Shown here piece by piece: positions 9,226-18,576 of a stretch of 64,000 nt of DNA; the first letter of the stretch is position 1; each line of letters opens with the position of its first letter. Source of the stretch: Bacteriovoracaceae bacterium UBA6144 (GTDB lineage: Bacteria > Bdellovibrionota > Bacteriovoracia > Bacteriovoracales > Bacteriovoracaceae); assembly GCA_002435705.1 (NCBI GenBank), contig DIVA01000052.1:124001-188000 (forward strand), read 5' to 3'. The position numbers and the translations under genes are program-made. The notes beneath the pieces are model-generated. The model was not told the origin of the DNA, searched no databases, and saw only the letters and a program-made list of their open reading frames with translations.

Positions 9226-10244
9226 AGAGCGACTAAGAGAAAGACAAGGATAGAAACTAAGCCCAAGCGGCTGCCTAGTTTTGGTATCTCGATCCCATGA
9301 ACTGAAAAACCCCGATCCACCCAGCTTCCCACCATGGCCATGGCAGATAATCCGGCGATAACGATCAGCAGTTTTTCTTCACCGTCATAAAAGTTTTCTT
9401 GAGATAAGAAAGCTGTGAGTCCCATAATTAAAGCAATACTGATCAGGCTGATAGCTATTTTTTCATTCGCTCTGAGGGCCACTCTCGTAATAGGCTTAAT
9501 CCATTTAGGCACAAATTGAATGAGGTTGGCATTCAAAGGATTCGTGTGTGATTGAACACGGTGAACGCCGAAGACCACTTTTTCACTCTCTGGCTCATAG
9601 GACTTAAAAAGATAATCCCAAACACTTAGGACACCAGCAAAATTTTTGTCGATGTATCTTTTATTCTTTCCGTGATGAACTCGATGGTGTGAGGGCGTGA
9701 CAAAAAACCATTCAAAGATGGGGATGCGCTTTTCAAAGAGCTGCGTATGAGTCCAGATCTGAATCGCGGCATGCCCTGAGATGACGAGGATGTAGTCTTG
9801 GATGGAAAAACCCATAAGGGCCAGTGGCAGGGGAGTCCAGAAGGAGACGACCTTATGCCACCAAGGCATGCGCAGGCCCACGGAGTAATTGTAGTCTTCA
9901 GATTGGTGGTGCACTCCATGAATGGCCCAGAGCCATTTGTTGGTGTGGCAGAGGCGATGGTTCAGATAAAAAATGAGATCGATCACGATAAATAAAACAC
10001 CATAGTGAAGCCAGCGATTCTCGAGGTTCAAATGCAAGGAGGAAGTCTTCGTAAGCACGAGTGCATAGAGAGCGATGAGTGGGAGCTTAAAGAGCGCGTC
10101 CACAAAGAGCTGGCCCATGCCGCAGTAGATGTTGCCGAGAGTTTCGTGGAAGCGGTAGACGCTCTTGCCCTGGCGACGCATGAGCCAGTACTCCAGGAGC
10201 ATCAGCAGAATAAACACGGGAATGGCCAAAACGATCGGGTTCAT
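9222..10244 (-). CDS. Sterol desaturase / fatty acid hydroxylase family membrane protein
   Basis: 340 residues with several membrane helices and the His-box motifs of the di-iron hydroxylase superfamily (PF04116): HRLCH (about 98), HGVHHQ (about 109) and HRVHHG (about 188). Members insert hydroxyl groups or double bonds into lipids at the membrane. A further set of three hydrophobic helices follows the last His box, a C-terminal extension seen in bacterial forms. The substrate is unknown, though sphingolipid-like, carotenoid or alkylglycerol substrates are all used by relatives. It is divergent from the CapA-like gene and tail-to-tail with the HODM gene. Confidence 0.9.
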   Translation of the reverse strand: MNPIVLAIPVFILLMLLEYWLMRRQGKSVYRFHETLGNIYCGMGQLFVDALFKLPLIALYALVLTKTSSLHLNLENRWLHYGVLFIVIDLIFYLNHRLCHTNKWLWAIHGVHHQSEDYNYSVGLRMPWWHKVVSFWTPLPLALMGFSIQDYILVISGHAAIQIWTHTQLFEKRIPIFEWFFVTPSHHRVHHGKNKRYIDKNFAGVLSVWDYLFKSYEPESEKVVFGVHRVQSHTNPLNANLIQFVPKWIKPITRVALRANEKIAISLISIALIMGLTAFLSQENFYDGEEKLLIVIAGLSAMAMVGSWVDRGFSVHGIEIPKLGSRLGLVSILVFLLVAL

Positions 10245-10319
10245 TTTAAGCTCTCTTTAAGGAGCTCTCCTATACCATTGATCGAGGTGGTGCTGGGGAG
10301 AGTGTGAAAAAAGGTAAGA

Positions 10320-11255
10320 GTGAAAACCCGCCGAATTGACCTTTTGTACCGATTAAGATGGCCCTGGTGGTACCTGCGCGGAAACCGCCCCTCAGCTAGA
10401 CCCTTTAAGTGGGTCCCAAAGGGTGATAAAGCCTCTCAAGAAACCAAAGACCCTCAGGACATCGAGCTTGTTTTTCTAGGGGATCTTCTGGGAATGGGAT
10501 CTCAAAAACTTGAACTTTCTCGCGAACTCCAAAGCTGGATGGGGGAGCCCAACTACATCGTCTTCAACCTCGAGGCCCAGGTCCAGACCGCAAACCACCT
10601 ACCGCTACTAAAACAAAGCTTTCGAGACTTTTCATTCTTTGAAAGCCTTAGAGAAAGTTTTCTCAAGACAAAGCTCATCGCCGGAGTCGCCAACAATCAT
10701 TTTCATGATTTTGACTCACAGTCTCGAAAGAATTGCTTCGATGGACTAATAGAGCGCGGGATTTTAGTGTGCGGAGAAGAGGGACAAGAAACGCTTGATC
10801 TTGCTCCGAAGCTAAATCTCAAGTTTCACACTGCCTGGGTTGAAGACACAAATCAAAAGCCCGGGCCTTCTCCTATTGAAGATCTGAAGCTCGAAAAGAA
10901 TGCTCAGCATATTCTTTTCCTGCACGCAGGTCAGGAGTTTTCAGTCGCTCCAGCCAAAGAGCTCGAAGAGTTCGAAGCAACACTTCCTCAAAATCTCCTC
11001 GCCCTAGTGTGTCATCACACGCATCGACCCAGCGGAATTGAATGGAGAAAGCAGCGCCTCGTCGCCTGGGGGCTTGGGAACTTTTGCACACCTTTTGGGG
11101 GCAACCCCGTTCGCTGGGGGCAGGTCTTGAAGCTACGTCTGAGTCGCGGGGAGAGTGCGTGGCGGATCAGTCACGTTGACTGGAGTTTTTTGAAGTGCAG
11201 GAGAGTGTCGGGGAAGTCGGTTGTGGAGCTGCAGGAGAGTTACCCGTATCTTTGA
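10320..11255 (+). CDS. CapA-like (poly-gamma-glutamate capsule) metallophosphatase-fold protein
   Basis: 311 residues from GTG 10320 with AAAGG upstream. Conserved PGA_cap (PF09587) elements are seen: LVFLGDLLGMG (metal-binding Asp), NYIVFNLEAQV (N/E pair), GVANNHFHDFD (the NNH motif), HAGQEF and later CHHTHRPSG, and VAWGLGNF near the end. The order is that of the calcineurin-like fold used by CapA proteins in capsule or lipid-linked polymer handling. There is no signal peptide or membrane anchor at this start, unlike classical CapA, so it is probably cytoplasmic or peripheral. A hairpin follows at 11287. Function in this organism is inferred only at family level. Confidence 0.8.
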   Translation: MKTRRIDLLYRLRWPWWYLRGNRPSARPFKWVPKGDKASQETKDPQDIELVFLGDLLGMGSQKLELSRELQSWMGEPNYIVFNLEAQVQTANHLPLLKQSFRDFSFFESLRESFLKTKLIAGVANNHFHDFDSQSRKNCFDGLIERGILVCGEEGQETLDLAPKLNLKFHTAWVEDTNQKPGPSPIEDLKLEKNAQHILFLHAGQEFSVAPAKELEEFEATLPQNLLALVCHHTHRPSGIEWRKQRLVAWGLGNFCTPFGGNPVRWGQVLKLRLSRGESAWRISHVDWSFLKCRRVSGKSVVELQESYPYL

Positions 11256-11286
11256 GGGTTGAGTAGAATACTCGGGGAGCAAGGGT

Positions 11287-11309
11287 TGCCTTTAGAATCG
11301 GTAAAGGCA
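11287..11309 (+). terminator. Candidate hairpin terminator after the CapA-like gene
   Basis: TGCCTTTA and TAAAGGCA form a perfect 8-bp stem with a 7-nt loop about 30 bp after the CapA-like stop. Only three T follow, so it is a weak intrinsic terminator at best. It lies at the left boundary of the AT-rich block. Confidence 0.4.
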
Positions 11310-11367
11310 TTTGGGATGAAAAAATGAGACTATCTTTTATAAATCTAGACGAAGTTTTGGAGAGTAA

Positions 11368-12783
11368 ATGAAGTGGTTAGTTCACATCTTTTCAGTTTTG
11401 TTAACTTATGAATCATTCGCGAGTGATGTACCCAAGAATGAATGGCCTTTCTATAGCTTCCAGTTAGATGAGTATTCTATAAATGATAACGGTATTAATG
11501 ATTTTAAAAGAAAAGGCTTTAAATCCAAAAAAGAAGTTGAAGCCATACTTTGTAAACAGATTCCAAAGAATTGCAAGCTAGATGACCACCCGAAAACAGC
11601 ACCACATCCACGTGGGTTTCCAAATAGTTACTTTTTGTATCGATTGACTGAGTTGAGGAGTCATCCAAATAAAACATCATCTTTTGCTGGTTTTATGGTT
11701 GAAGCGGCTGGAATGGAAGGAGGCTATTTAGAGATATATGGCATCAGATGGTTGGAAAAGCCAGAGTTGGATGCTTCATTTGTCATGAATCTTAATGGCG
11801 AGAGAATGGGATTAATTAACTATCACCCACGTGTTTCTGACAAAAACTTTCCAAAAGATTTATATTTTTTGGCTTCGTCAGTTGTTGCTGAGCCCGAACC
11901 AGGAGTGGAAAAAGATTATTGGCTTGGTTTCAAGGATTGGACTGACACTACAAAAAGACTGTGGTTTCAGAAAAAAACAAAGGTCTACACCCCTAAATAC
12001 TCTGCATTTGCATTAAGTACAACAAACAGAGATGACTATTTTAAAAAACTTTTTGAAATCTCTCCGCAAATTCAAGGATTCTACAATGCTGGAAGATTTG
12101 AGTTCGTTGATAATAATAAATTTAAGTTTTTGCATGAGCCTGCTTTTTTTATTAAGGCCTTGGATGGGGATGATTTAGTTTTAACCTTTTTTGATTCTAT
12201 AAGAAAATCTCAATACGTGGATCATGTTAAAGATTTTAATTTACGAAGTTTTAGTTATGGAGGTGAAGAAGATATTAGTGGAGTCTATATTGAGAGAATT
12301 GAGAAGAACAGTTTAGATAGTCCAATTAATTACAATCCTGAAAGCAAAGAAGTGATGAATAATCATTCTGTAAAAAGAAATTTTAGTTTTTTTGTAGTCA
12401 ACAACTATCCTTGTTACGATCTTAGATTATTTAAAAATGAGATTCATTTTATTGAAGAACCAATTTTTTGGTTTACGAGGCTTGCTGAAAAGAGGTTTCC
12501 TCCGCTTGAAATAAAAATACCTGTGGCAAATCTTTTTAATGGGATAAAACTAAAAGAGGGTATTTCAATTGTAGGATTTGACTCGCCATTAATCTTTGAA
12601 CCAGCTATCCCAAACGATGAGGGTGCTGATCTTTTTCCTGTTGAAATGTATTTAAATTTTCAAAAATTGATTCAGAATCATCATTTTGCAAGAGTAATGT
12701 CGATTAAAGAGCGGAATGATTTGTTAGAGGAATCAAAAAAAATGAGGCTTGAGTACTGTAAGGATCGAAAGTTTGTTCCCTAG
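11368..12783 (+). CDS. Secreted protein of unknown function in AT-rich block
   Basis: 471 residues with a signal peptide (hydrophobic core ending YESFAS before DVPKNE). I recognise no family. It is rich in Asn, Lys, Phe and Tyr, with codon and base use clearly more AT-rich than genes on either side. Its C-terminal part (IKIPVANLFNGIKLKEGI, then FDSPL) resembles the corresponding part of the frameshifted gene downstream (SINLDEYLKKGFLRFVKPGI, then FDSPL). The two may therefore be distant tandem paralogues. The stop TAG (12781) is followed in the same frame by an open stretch of 55 codons (see 12790). AGAGTAA precedes the ATG. Looks acquired or fast-evolving. Confidence 0.7.
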   Translation: MKWLVHIFSVLLTYESFASDVPKNEWPFYSFQLDEYSINDNGINDFKRKGFKSKKEVEAILCKQIPKNCKLDDHPKTAPHPRGFPNSYFLYRLTELRSHPNKTSSFAGFMVEAAGMEGGYLEIYGIRWLEKPELDASFVMNLNGERMGLINYHPRVSDKNFPKDLYFLASSVVAEPEPGVEKDYWLGFKDWTDTTKRLWFQKKTKVYTPKYSAFALSTTNRDDYFKKLFEISPQIQGFYNAGRFEFVDNNKFKFLHEPAFFIKALDGDDLVLTFFDSIRKSQYVDHVKDFNLRSFSYGGEEDISGVYIERIEKNSLDSPINYNPESKEVMNNHSVKRNFSFFVVNNYPCYDLRLFKNEIHFIEEPIFWFTRLAEKRFPPLEIKIPVANLFNGIKLKEGISIVGFDSPLIFEPAIPNDEGADLFPVEMYLNFQKLIQNHHFARVMSIKERNDLLEESKKMRLEYCKDRKFVP

Positions 12784-12789
12784 CCTTTT

Positions 12790-12948
12790 ATGTTTGCTCA
12801 GGATCAGGATGATTCTTATCACAAAGATTCAGTCAGGATGGAATCACAGAAACAAGTTGAAGTTGATATGTTTTATCAACAAAGAAAACTTATGGAATTG
12901 AAGCTTGAGATCGAAAAGAAGAAGTTAAAAGAAAAATCGAGTAACTGA
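12790..12948 (+). CDS. Small 52-residue charged, helical protein (possible)
   Basis: ATG 12790 to TGA 12948 encodes 52 residues, mostly Gln, Glu, Lys and Met (for example RKLMELKLEIEKKKLKEK), predicted to be a helix or coiled coil. There is no good ribosome-binding site, but the ATG lies 7 nt after the stop of the 471-residue gene and in its frame. It could arise by reinitiation or, less likely, readthrough. Its first residues (FMFAQ) look like the tail of a signal peptide, so this may be the remnant of a separate small secreted protein. The next gene starts 6 nt after its stop, with the TGAGG of the stop region serving as ribosome-binding site. Confidence 0.4.
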   Translation: MFAQDQDDSYHKDSVRMESQKQVEVDMFYQQRKLMELKLEIEKKKLKEKSSN

Positions 12949-12954
12949 GGCAAT

Positions 12955-14114
12955 ATGAAAAAATGTTTAACTCTTTTGGTTCTGCTAACATCCTTTATGT
13001 CAAACTATTTGCATGGTTACCAAGAAAACTATCAAGACCCCAAGGAGGACAGGGGTATTTTTCAACAGCTGTACCAGGGGGACGCGACGAAGATTGTAAA
13101 TTTCTATAGTGTAAAAAATCTAGATTATATTTATACCTCATATACTTCAATGCTCAAGTCTATTCCCAAGGAAAACTTTTCAATGCCGGGAGATCATGTC
13201 GAAAATTGCAAACGTTTTTTTTTAAGAGCAAGGCATGTCCGTTAAACCAAAAAGAATATTACTTAATATACAAATTTTATAATGAACCTAGCAATGATTC
13301 ACCTGTTACGGGGGCATTGTTTTTAGGGAGTGACATAGATGGATACTCCAAAGATTTTGTTGGAAAAAAAATCGTGTGGAAAAGCTTCAACTTTTCTTTT
13401 GATGGGAAAAGCCTCAAAAGTAAAAGCATAGCATTCCCTTTTGAAAAAACCTACGAGTATACCTACCTAAAAGATGTTAAAAAGGTTTTAAATTCTCATG
13501 GGAATGAGGTTACTTGGATAAGGCTTATTGATACCCCAGAGGGAAGACCTGCCTGGTTTAATCTTAGTCAAGCTTTTGCTGATGAAATGGGAAATGTTGT
13601 AGAGAAATTTAGAAAAGAAAGCATGAAGATAGAAGGCCTAGAACACGGAAAAAATTTTTACATTTCTATGAATGATTTCAAGAGTAATACAATTGAAATT
13701 GAAATTATGGAAGAAGCTCGAAAGCCTAGCGACAAACCAAAACCTATGGATCATGCTTTAGGATGGGTGAGAGGTAAATATTGTTTTGATAAAATTCAAA
13801 ATGGCAGATTGTATTTTAGAGTTCAATACTTTCCAGGAATTGAAAAAGGCTTATCAACAGATCCAAAAATTTTGTCCGGTTATGAATATCTAGAAAAAAA
13901 ATACAAAGACATGCCTGATCAAGTTTACTCAATAAACTTAGATGAATACTTGAAAAAGGGATTTTTACGCTTCGTAAAGCCTGGAATTTATAAATGTAGT
14001 TTTGATTCACCACTTATGAATAAGGGGTTTGCGCTTTCAGATGAGGATAGGAAGAATGCACCAACTCTACCTTTTCCATCTGATGGGCCATTTATAATGA
14101 ATTACCCAGACTAG
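12955..14114 (+). pseudogene. Secreted protein of unknown function, frameshifted at a run of nine T
   Basis: ATG 12955 opens a reading frame with a signal peptide (core ending NYLHG) that stops at 13245. The rest of the protein continues in the -1 frame, to 14114. The switch falls on T9 at 13215-13223. With ten T the frame reads through unbroken, giving about 386 residues (junction NCKRFFFKSKACPLN). With eight T it would stop at once. The options are a real mutation, an assembly error in the homopolymer, or slippage by polymerase or ribosome. No family recognised. The C-terminus resembles the upstream 471-residue protein. GAGG precedes the ATG. Base composition is AT-rich like its neighbour. 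Confidence 0.65.
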
Positions 14115-14195
14115 CCGGTTAACCTCTCCCCACTTATTCTAGAACCTTTATGTTCACAGCCTGAGTTGATTTACCGAAAAGTTTGGACCTTTTTT

Positions 14196-14792
14196 TTAAT
14201 TAACTCCAAACTGCCAAATAAATATCGCCACCACTCCGTAGAGAAGAATGTTGAACGCCGTCGTTACCCGCAGAATTTTAAGAAACTGAGGGTCCTCTTT
14301 ACTGGCATACCAGATGGCCTTGTCACCTTTGGTTTTCTCACGCACGAGTTTTAAAAACGCATAGGCATACCAAATTTCGACAGACAGAGAAATGACGAGT
14401 GCGATAGCGAAGGCCTGTACCCACCAAGCTGCAGAGATAAAACTTTGGTGGCCATAGACATAAAAAAAGATAAGGCCTGCGAGCGTAAAAAAATCGTGAC
14501 TGATGCCAATTTTAGGCGTCCAGTTTTTTGAAACAAAGAGCATGTACATTTCTGCTATTCCTCTGAGCCACATCGACAAACTCAAAAAGCCCCAGCCCCA
14601 TAAAAAAGCATCGGGCCACTGATCTGTCAGAAGGGTGTAAGGAATGAAGAGGAACCAGACATAAATCGTCCAGTAAAGCCACAGACCTTTAGACGGAGCA
14701 ATCGGCCCACCAAGGCGCTCGCCTTTGTTCTGTCTCCAAAAAATGGCAAAACCTAAAAGAGCACTAAGAATTGTTCCAATCATTAATGTCAT
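14196..14792 (-). CDS. Multi-pass membrane protein of unknown function
   Basis: 198 residues, nearly all hydrophobic, with five or six likely membrane helices. These include MIGTILSALLGFAIF at the N-terminus, LWLYWTIYVWFLFIPYTLL, a Trp-rich central helix and VTTAFNILLYGVVAIFIWQF at the end. No catalytic motif or named family is apparent. The start ATG lies 37 bp from the GH3 gene on the other strand, so the two may share a divergent promoter region. GC and codon use return to those of the main chromosome here, marking the right edge of the AT-rich block. Confidence 0.65.
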   Translation of the reverse strand: MTLMIGTILSALLGFAIFWRQNKGERLGGPIAPSKGLWLYWTIYVWFLFIPYTLLTDQWPDAFLWGWGFLSLSMWLRGIAEMYMLFVSKNWTPKIGISHDFFTLAGLIFFYVYGHQSFISAAWWVQAFAIALVISLSVEIWYAYAFLKLVREKTKGDKAIWYASKEDPQFLKILRVTTAFNILLYGVVAIFIWQFGVN

Positions 14793-14829
14793 CTATTCCC
14801 CACTGGTAAGCCTCGGTTTATGATGAGTT

Positions 14830-16395
14830 ATGCTAAAGGCACTGGTGCATTTTATTTTAAAGCTTTATTCCCAAAAAAAATATCACTCTTTTTTGGAAGC
14901 CCGCTCGCATGTATCAAAGACCCAAGCGCAAAAGCTCAAGCTTATTTTTCAGACACTCTCAAGCACACAGCATTATGCATCTTTGGTTGATGGAAAGGAT
15001 CTGACTTATGATCAGTTCGCCAAGAGATGGCCTGTGACGACCTATGCGGATTATCAAAACTTGATTGATCGGCAACGTGAAACGGAAGAGACCATTATCT
15101 CTTCTGTCCCTCAACGTTATCAGCCAACCAGTGGATCAACTAACCAGCGTAAGTGGATTCCTTACACCAAAGAATTTCTGCGTGAACTTGATCAAGCAAG
15201 CCTTGTCTGGTTGCACGATCTCTATCTGGAGCATCCAAAAATTCGCCGTGGTACTCATTACTGGTCACTTTCGTGGCTGCCGAGTGACCTCAGGCATACC
15301 ACCAGTAATGATGACTTAGACTATCTTGATGCCTTTACGAAAAATCTTTTGTCTCAAGTCATGGCCGTGCCTCAAGCGGTACAGAATACGGCAAGTCTCG
15401 AGTCATCGTTGTTTGCTACAATCTGCTACTTAGTGGCGCGTGAGGATTTAAGTTTTGTGTTCGTGTGGTCTCCCACATTTTTTCTGAGTCTCTTGCAGGA
15501 GATTAGTCTTAAGAGAGATAAAATTGTTAAGACGCTTGAAACAGGAGAGTGGAGTGAGCATGCGCTTGAGTTAGCTTCACTTTCAGCTCCAAGGTCAAAG
15601 GCCCAAGCTCAGTGCTTGAAGGATTTGAGCTTCTCTGCAGGATGGCCTCAAAAGCTATGGAGAGATTTGTCTCTTCTGAGTTGTTGGACCTCAGCTGATT
15701 CGGGGCAGTGGATCCCAAAAATTAAGACTCTCTGTCCAGAGCTTGAGATTCAAGGCAAAGGGCTCTTTGCGACTGAGGGCGTGGTGACGATTCCGGTGCA
15801 GGGTAAACTACACCTGAGTTTTCAGTCTCACTTCTACGAGTTCTTGTTGCAAGATGGCTCAATTAAGCTCGCCCATCAATTAGTGCCAGGTGAGAAGGCG
15901 CGCGTCTTAATCACGAGTAGTCATGGACTTGTTAGATACGATCTAGGGGATGAGCTTCGAGTGGTTGAAATGGTGGGCGAGTGTCCGGTGCTTGAATTTT
16001 TAGGTCGCGCTCTTACAGTTGATCTGGTGGGAGAAAAAATAAGCCATTCTTCTTTGCGACTCATTTTGCAAGACTTTCGCTCCCACTTCAAGGTTCAAGC
16101 TTTAGGCTTTCTGGCGGGATTAAACCCCGAGCTTAACCAAGCCCAGTATGTCATAGTCATCGAAAGTCCTCTGGAGCAGAGACATTCTGAGTGGCTCGAA
16201 ACTAACCTGCGGCAACATCATCACTACGCTCTGGCCCGTGAGTTAGGGCAGCTTGCCAGTGCTCGGGTTATTTATACTGCCAATGGCCTTGGCTTTTTTG
16301 ATGAGCTTATTAAACTATACGGATGGAATAAGGGAGACGTGAAATGGGAGACTGTACTTAAAGTTCCCACACTCACGATAAATATAAATGAGTGA
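14830..16395 (+). CDS. GH3-family acyl-adenylating / amido-synthetase-like enzyme
   Basis: 521 residues. The P-loop-like stretch YQPTSGSTNQRKWIPYT (about residues 97-113) is the ATP/AMP motif of GH3 enzymes. Later, GLVRYDLGDELRVVEMVG with FLGR matches the second conserved motif (YRYRxGD...) and hinge. GH3 proteins activate a carboxylic acid as acyl-adenylate and usually pass it to an amine, giving an amide. Bacterial members occur in siderophore and lipid pathways. It is the first of six overlapping genes; the next gene starts 8 nt before its stop. The substrate is unknown. Length is slightly short of the plant enzymes, as is normal in bacteria. Confidence 0.85.
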   Translation: MLKALVHFILKLYSQKKYHSFLEARSHVSKTQAQKLKLIFQTLSSTQHYASLVDGKDLTYDQFAKRWPVTTYADYQNLIDRQRETEETIISSVPQRYQPTSGSTNQRKWIPYTKEFLRELDQASLVWLHDLYLEHPKIRRGTHYWSLSWLPSDLRHTTSNDDLDYLDAFTKNLLSQVMAVPQAVQNTASLESSLFATICYLVAREDLSFVFVWSPTFFLSLLQEISLKRDKIVKTLETGEWSEHALELASLSAPRSKAQAQCLKDLSFSAGWPQKLWRDLSLLSCWTSADSGQWIPKIKTLCPELEIQGKGLFATEGVVTIPVQGKLHLSFQSHFYEFLLQDGSIKLAHQLVPGEKARVLITSSHGLVRYDLGDELRVVEMVGECPVLEFLGRALTVDLVGEKISHSSLRLILQDFRSHFKVQALGFLAGLNPELNQAQYVIVIESPLEQRHSEWLETNLRQHHHYALARELGQLASARVIYTANGLGFFDELIKLYGWNKGDVKWETVLKVPTLTININE

Positions 16396-17449
16396 GTCAT
16401 TAACAGAAAAAGATGGATTAATAAAAGAGAACTGGTATGTAGCCTGTCTGTCCTATGAAGTGGGTCAAGGTCAAGTCATTCAGCGGATTGTCTACGATCA
16501 GCCTTTGGCGATTTTTAGAACTCAGTCAGGTAAAGTTTCTATTTTACAAGATCGCTGCCTGCATCGCATGGCCTTGCTCTCCATGGGAGAGGTCAGAGGC
16601 GAGCATCTGACTTGTATGTACCACGGCTGGGAGTACAACCGTGAAGGGCAAGTGCAACGTATCCCCTCTGAAGATCCCGAGTCCAAAGATCAAGCGCGCT
16701 ACTGTCAGACGAAGATTTTCTCCTGTGAGCAAGATGGTGCTATCTGGGTGTGGATGGGCCAAGGAGAGCCATCTTCAGCTACCCCTCCATGGAGATTTCC
16801 CGAACGGAATAATCCGGAGTGGGAGAGCTACTTCATGATTACTGACTTTCCTAATGAAGTCACAAATCTGGCAGAGAATTTTATGGATGTGCCCCACACA
16901 GTGTATGTGCATCGCGGGTGGTTTCGAGATGAGCAAAAAGAGCGAAAAAAAATTCCTACCACTGTTGAAGTAGGCCAAGGACGAGTGTTAGTCACGTACC
17001 ATCAGGAAAAAGATGAATTCAGTTGGGGCGCGCGACTCCTGTTAAATCCTCATGGCGCCCCCATGAAGCACACGGATGAATTCATCTACCCCAATATCAC
17101 CCGCGTCGACTATAGCTTTGGTTCCAACGGTTTTATCATCAACTCTCAGGGGACTCCTGTCTCTCACATGAACACACGCGTCTACACCTACATTGCTTAT
17201 AAAATTCCAATCTTCAAAAAAATACTCAAACCAGTCTTTGGGTATTACACTCGTCAGGTGATTGAGCAGGATGTGCTCATCATGCAAAACCAGGCCCGCT
17301 GTCTGAATCTGCATGACCAACAAAAATTCCACTCCACTGATTGTGATGAACTCCACGTCCAGATAGAGCGGCTACGCTATTACGGTAAGACAGGTCATCC
17401 TTTGCTAAAAACCTACGAATCAAAAAAAGAGATTTATTTTTGGATCTAA
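16388..17449 (+). CDS. Rieske non-haem iron oxygenase, alpha-subunit type
   Basis: 353 residues. The Rieske centre is RCLH...CMYHGWEY (C-x-H, 17 residues, C-x-x-H; about residues 56-78). The mononuclear iron site has NFMDVPHTVYVHRGWF (about 160-175; Asn, Asp, two His), with a C-terminal Asp in STDCDEL as probable third ligand. This is a complete single-component oxygenase chain similar to VanA-like O-demethylases and other monooxygenases. It needs a reductase and ferredoxin, neither of which is adjacent. It overlaps GH3 by 8 nt and the next gene by 10 nt, so all are co-translated. Probable job: hydroxylating or demethylating the pathway intermediate. Substrate unknown. Confidence 0.9.
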   Translation: MSESLTEKDGLIKENWYVACLSYEVGQGQVIQRIVYDQPLAIFRTQSGKVSILQDRCLHRMALLSMGEVRGEHLTCMYHGWEYNREGQVQRIPSEDPESKDQARYCQTKIFSCEQDGAIWVWMGQGEPSSATPPWRFPERNNPEWESYFMITDFPNEVTNLAENFMDVPHTVYVHRGWFRDEQKERKKIPTTVEVGQGRVLVTYHQEKDEFSWGARLLLNPHGAPMKHTDEFIYPNITRVDYSFGSNGFIINSQGTPVSHMNTRVYTYIAYKIPIFKKILKPVFGYYTRQVIEQDVLIMQNQARCLNLHDQQKFHSTDCDELHVQIERLRYYGKTGHPLLKTYESKKEIYFWI

Positions 17450-18576
17450 TCTCTTTGCGTGATTTTACCTCAGGCTTTAAAGGTGTCTCGCTGGCCCGTG
17501 CGGAGGATTCTCAAGAGTTATGTGATTTCTTTGAAATGAAGCCCATGAAAGGGGAGAGTCTCATCCTCACCTATCTGCGAAGACCTGATTTTTTTGGTTT
17601 ACTGCGTGCGCACAGTTCTCGCTTTTTCGTGCTGATCTTACGAAATCCTGAAGGAAAACTTATTGGTGCGGGCAGTATTGTCATCAGATCTGCGTATCAT
17701 GAGGGAGCACTGATTGATGTAGCGTACTTGGGTGATTTACGTGTGATCAATCCTCGACAGTCGGCACGCGCATGGAGAGATTTTTATTTAGCACTTTTGA
17801 ATAATCGCCAGCAGATTCAGGAACTCAAAGATTGTCGCTACTTCTATACATGCATCTTGGAAGACAATAAGCAGGCACAAAAAGCCTTGGAAACAAAATC
17901 TCCTTTGGGGTATCACCTTTTTGAGCGCTACCAGATGGTTAATGTTTTTTATAAAAAACCATGGGCCAAAATTAATACTGCTCTCACTTGTGTGACTCAT
18001 CCCTCGGATAAAAAAATTCTAGATTTTCTAAGATTAAATCCAAGACCTTTGGGATTTGATTTTGAAGGATCTAAGCATCAGTGGCAGTGGCGTCAGTTAA
18101 ACTGGCCTGGGTTTGAGAGCTATCCCAGTTTTGCCATCTTCCAAGGTGAAGAGATGGTGGCATTTACCAAATTATGGTCCCCCCGCTTAGTGAAAAAGAT
18201 TCGCTTAGATCGTGTACCAGTCACGCTCAAAATACTTTTTAAGTTACTGTCACCTTGGATTCGCTTACCTCAAAGCGGTGAAGAATTTCAGGTCGTGTAT
18301 ATGAGTCTACTCACGTTTAAAAACGGAATGGCCGAGCAGGTCAGACAGGAAGCCATGAGTCTTCTCTTACTTCATGCTTTAGATTGGAGTAAGAAGCAGG
18401 GATTCCATGCCCTGAGTTTTGCAGATTTTGAAGCTTTTTCACTTGAACCCTCTCTCTCTGGTTACCTTACTCATAAAACTCCTTTAAAATTATACTTTGT
18501 TGATCCCGCAAGAGATCCTATGACAGATTTTTTGCAAGCAGGTGCACCTTCAGGATTTGAAATGAGTTTAGTTTAA
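17440..18576 (+). CDS. GNAT-like protein in the GH3-Rieske operon
   Basis: 378 residues starting at TTG 17440, inside the end of the Rieske gene. The N-terminal half resembles a GNAT acyltransferase: FFVLILRNPEGKLIGAGSIV (beta strands), ALIDVAYLGDLRVINPRQS (the acetyl-CoA binding region) and an alpha-helix RAWRDFYLALL. The C-terminal half (QVVYMSLLTFKNGMAEQVRQ, then LLLLHALDWSKKQGFHALSF) looks like a second, degenerate GNAT unit, so it may be a tandem GNAT. Family members transfer acyl groups from CoA to amines. No strict catalytic residue can be identified. The stop TAA overlaps the start of the next gene by one base. Confidence 0.6.
   Translation: MDLISLRDFTSGFKGVSLARAEDSQELCDFFEMKPMKGESLILTYLRRPDFFGLLRAHSSRFFVLILRNPEGKLIGAGSIVIRSAYHEGALIDVAYLGDLRVINPRQSARAWRDFYLALLNNRQQIQELKDCRYFYTCILEDNKQAQKALETKSPLGYHLFERYQMVNVFYKKPWAKINTALTCVTHPSDKKILDFLRLNPRPLGFDFEGSKHQWQWRQLNWPGFESYPSFAIFQGEEMVAFTKLWSPRLVKKIRLDRVPVTLKILFKLLSPWIRLPQSGEEFQVVYMSLLTFKNGMAEQVRQEAMSLLLLHALDWSKKQGFHALSFADFEAFSLEPSLSGYLTHKTPLKLYFVDPARDPMTDFLQAGAPSGFEMSLV

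Noticed and set aside
14180..14212. AGTTTGGA / TCCAAACT inverted repeat between 14114 and 14196
   Set aside because: A 17-nt loop containing the T run and overlap with the membrane-protein gene end make a terminator unlikely.
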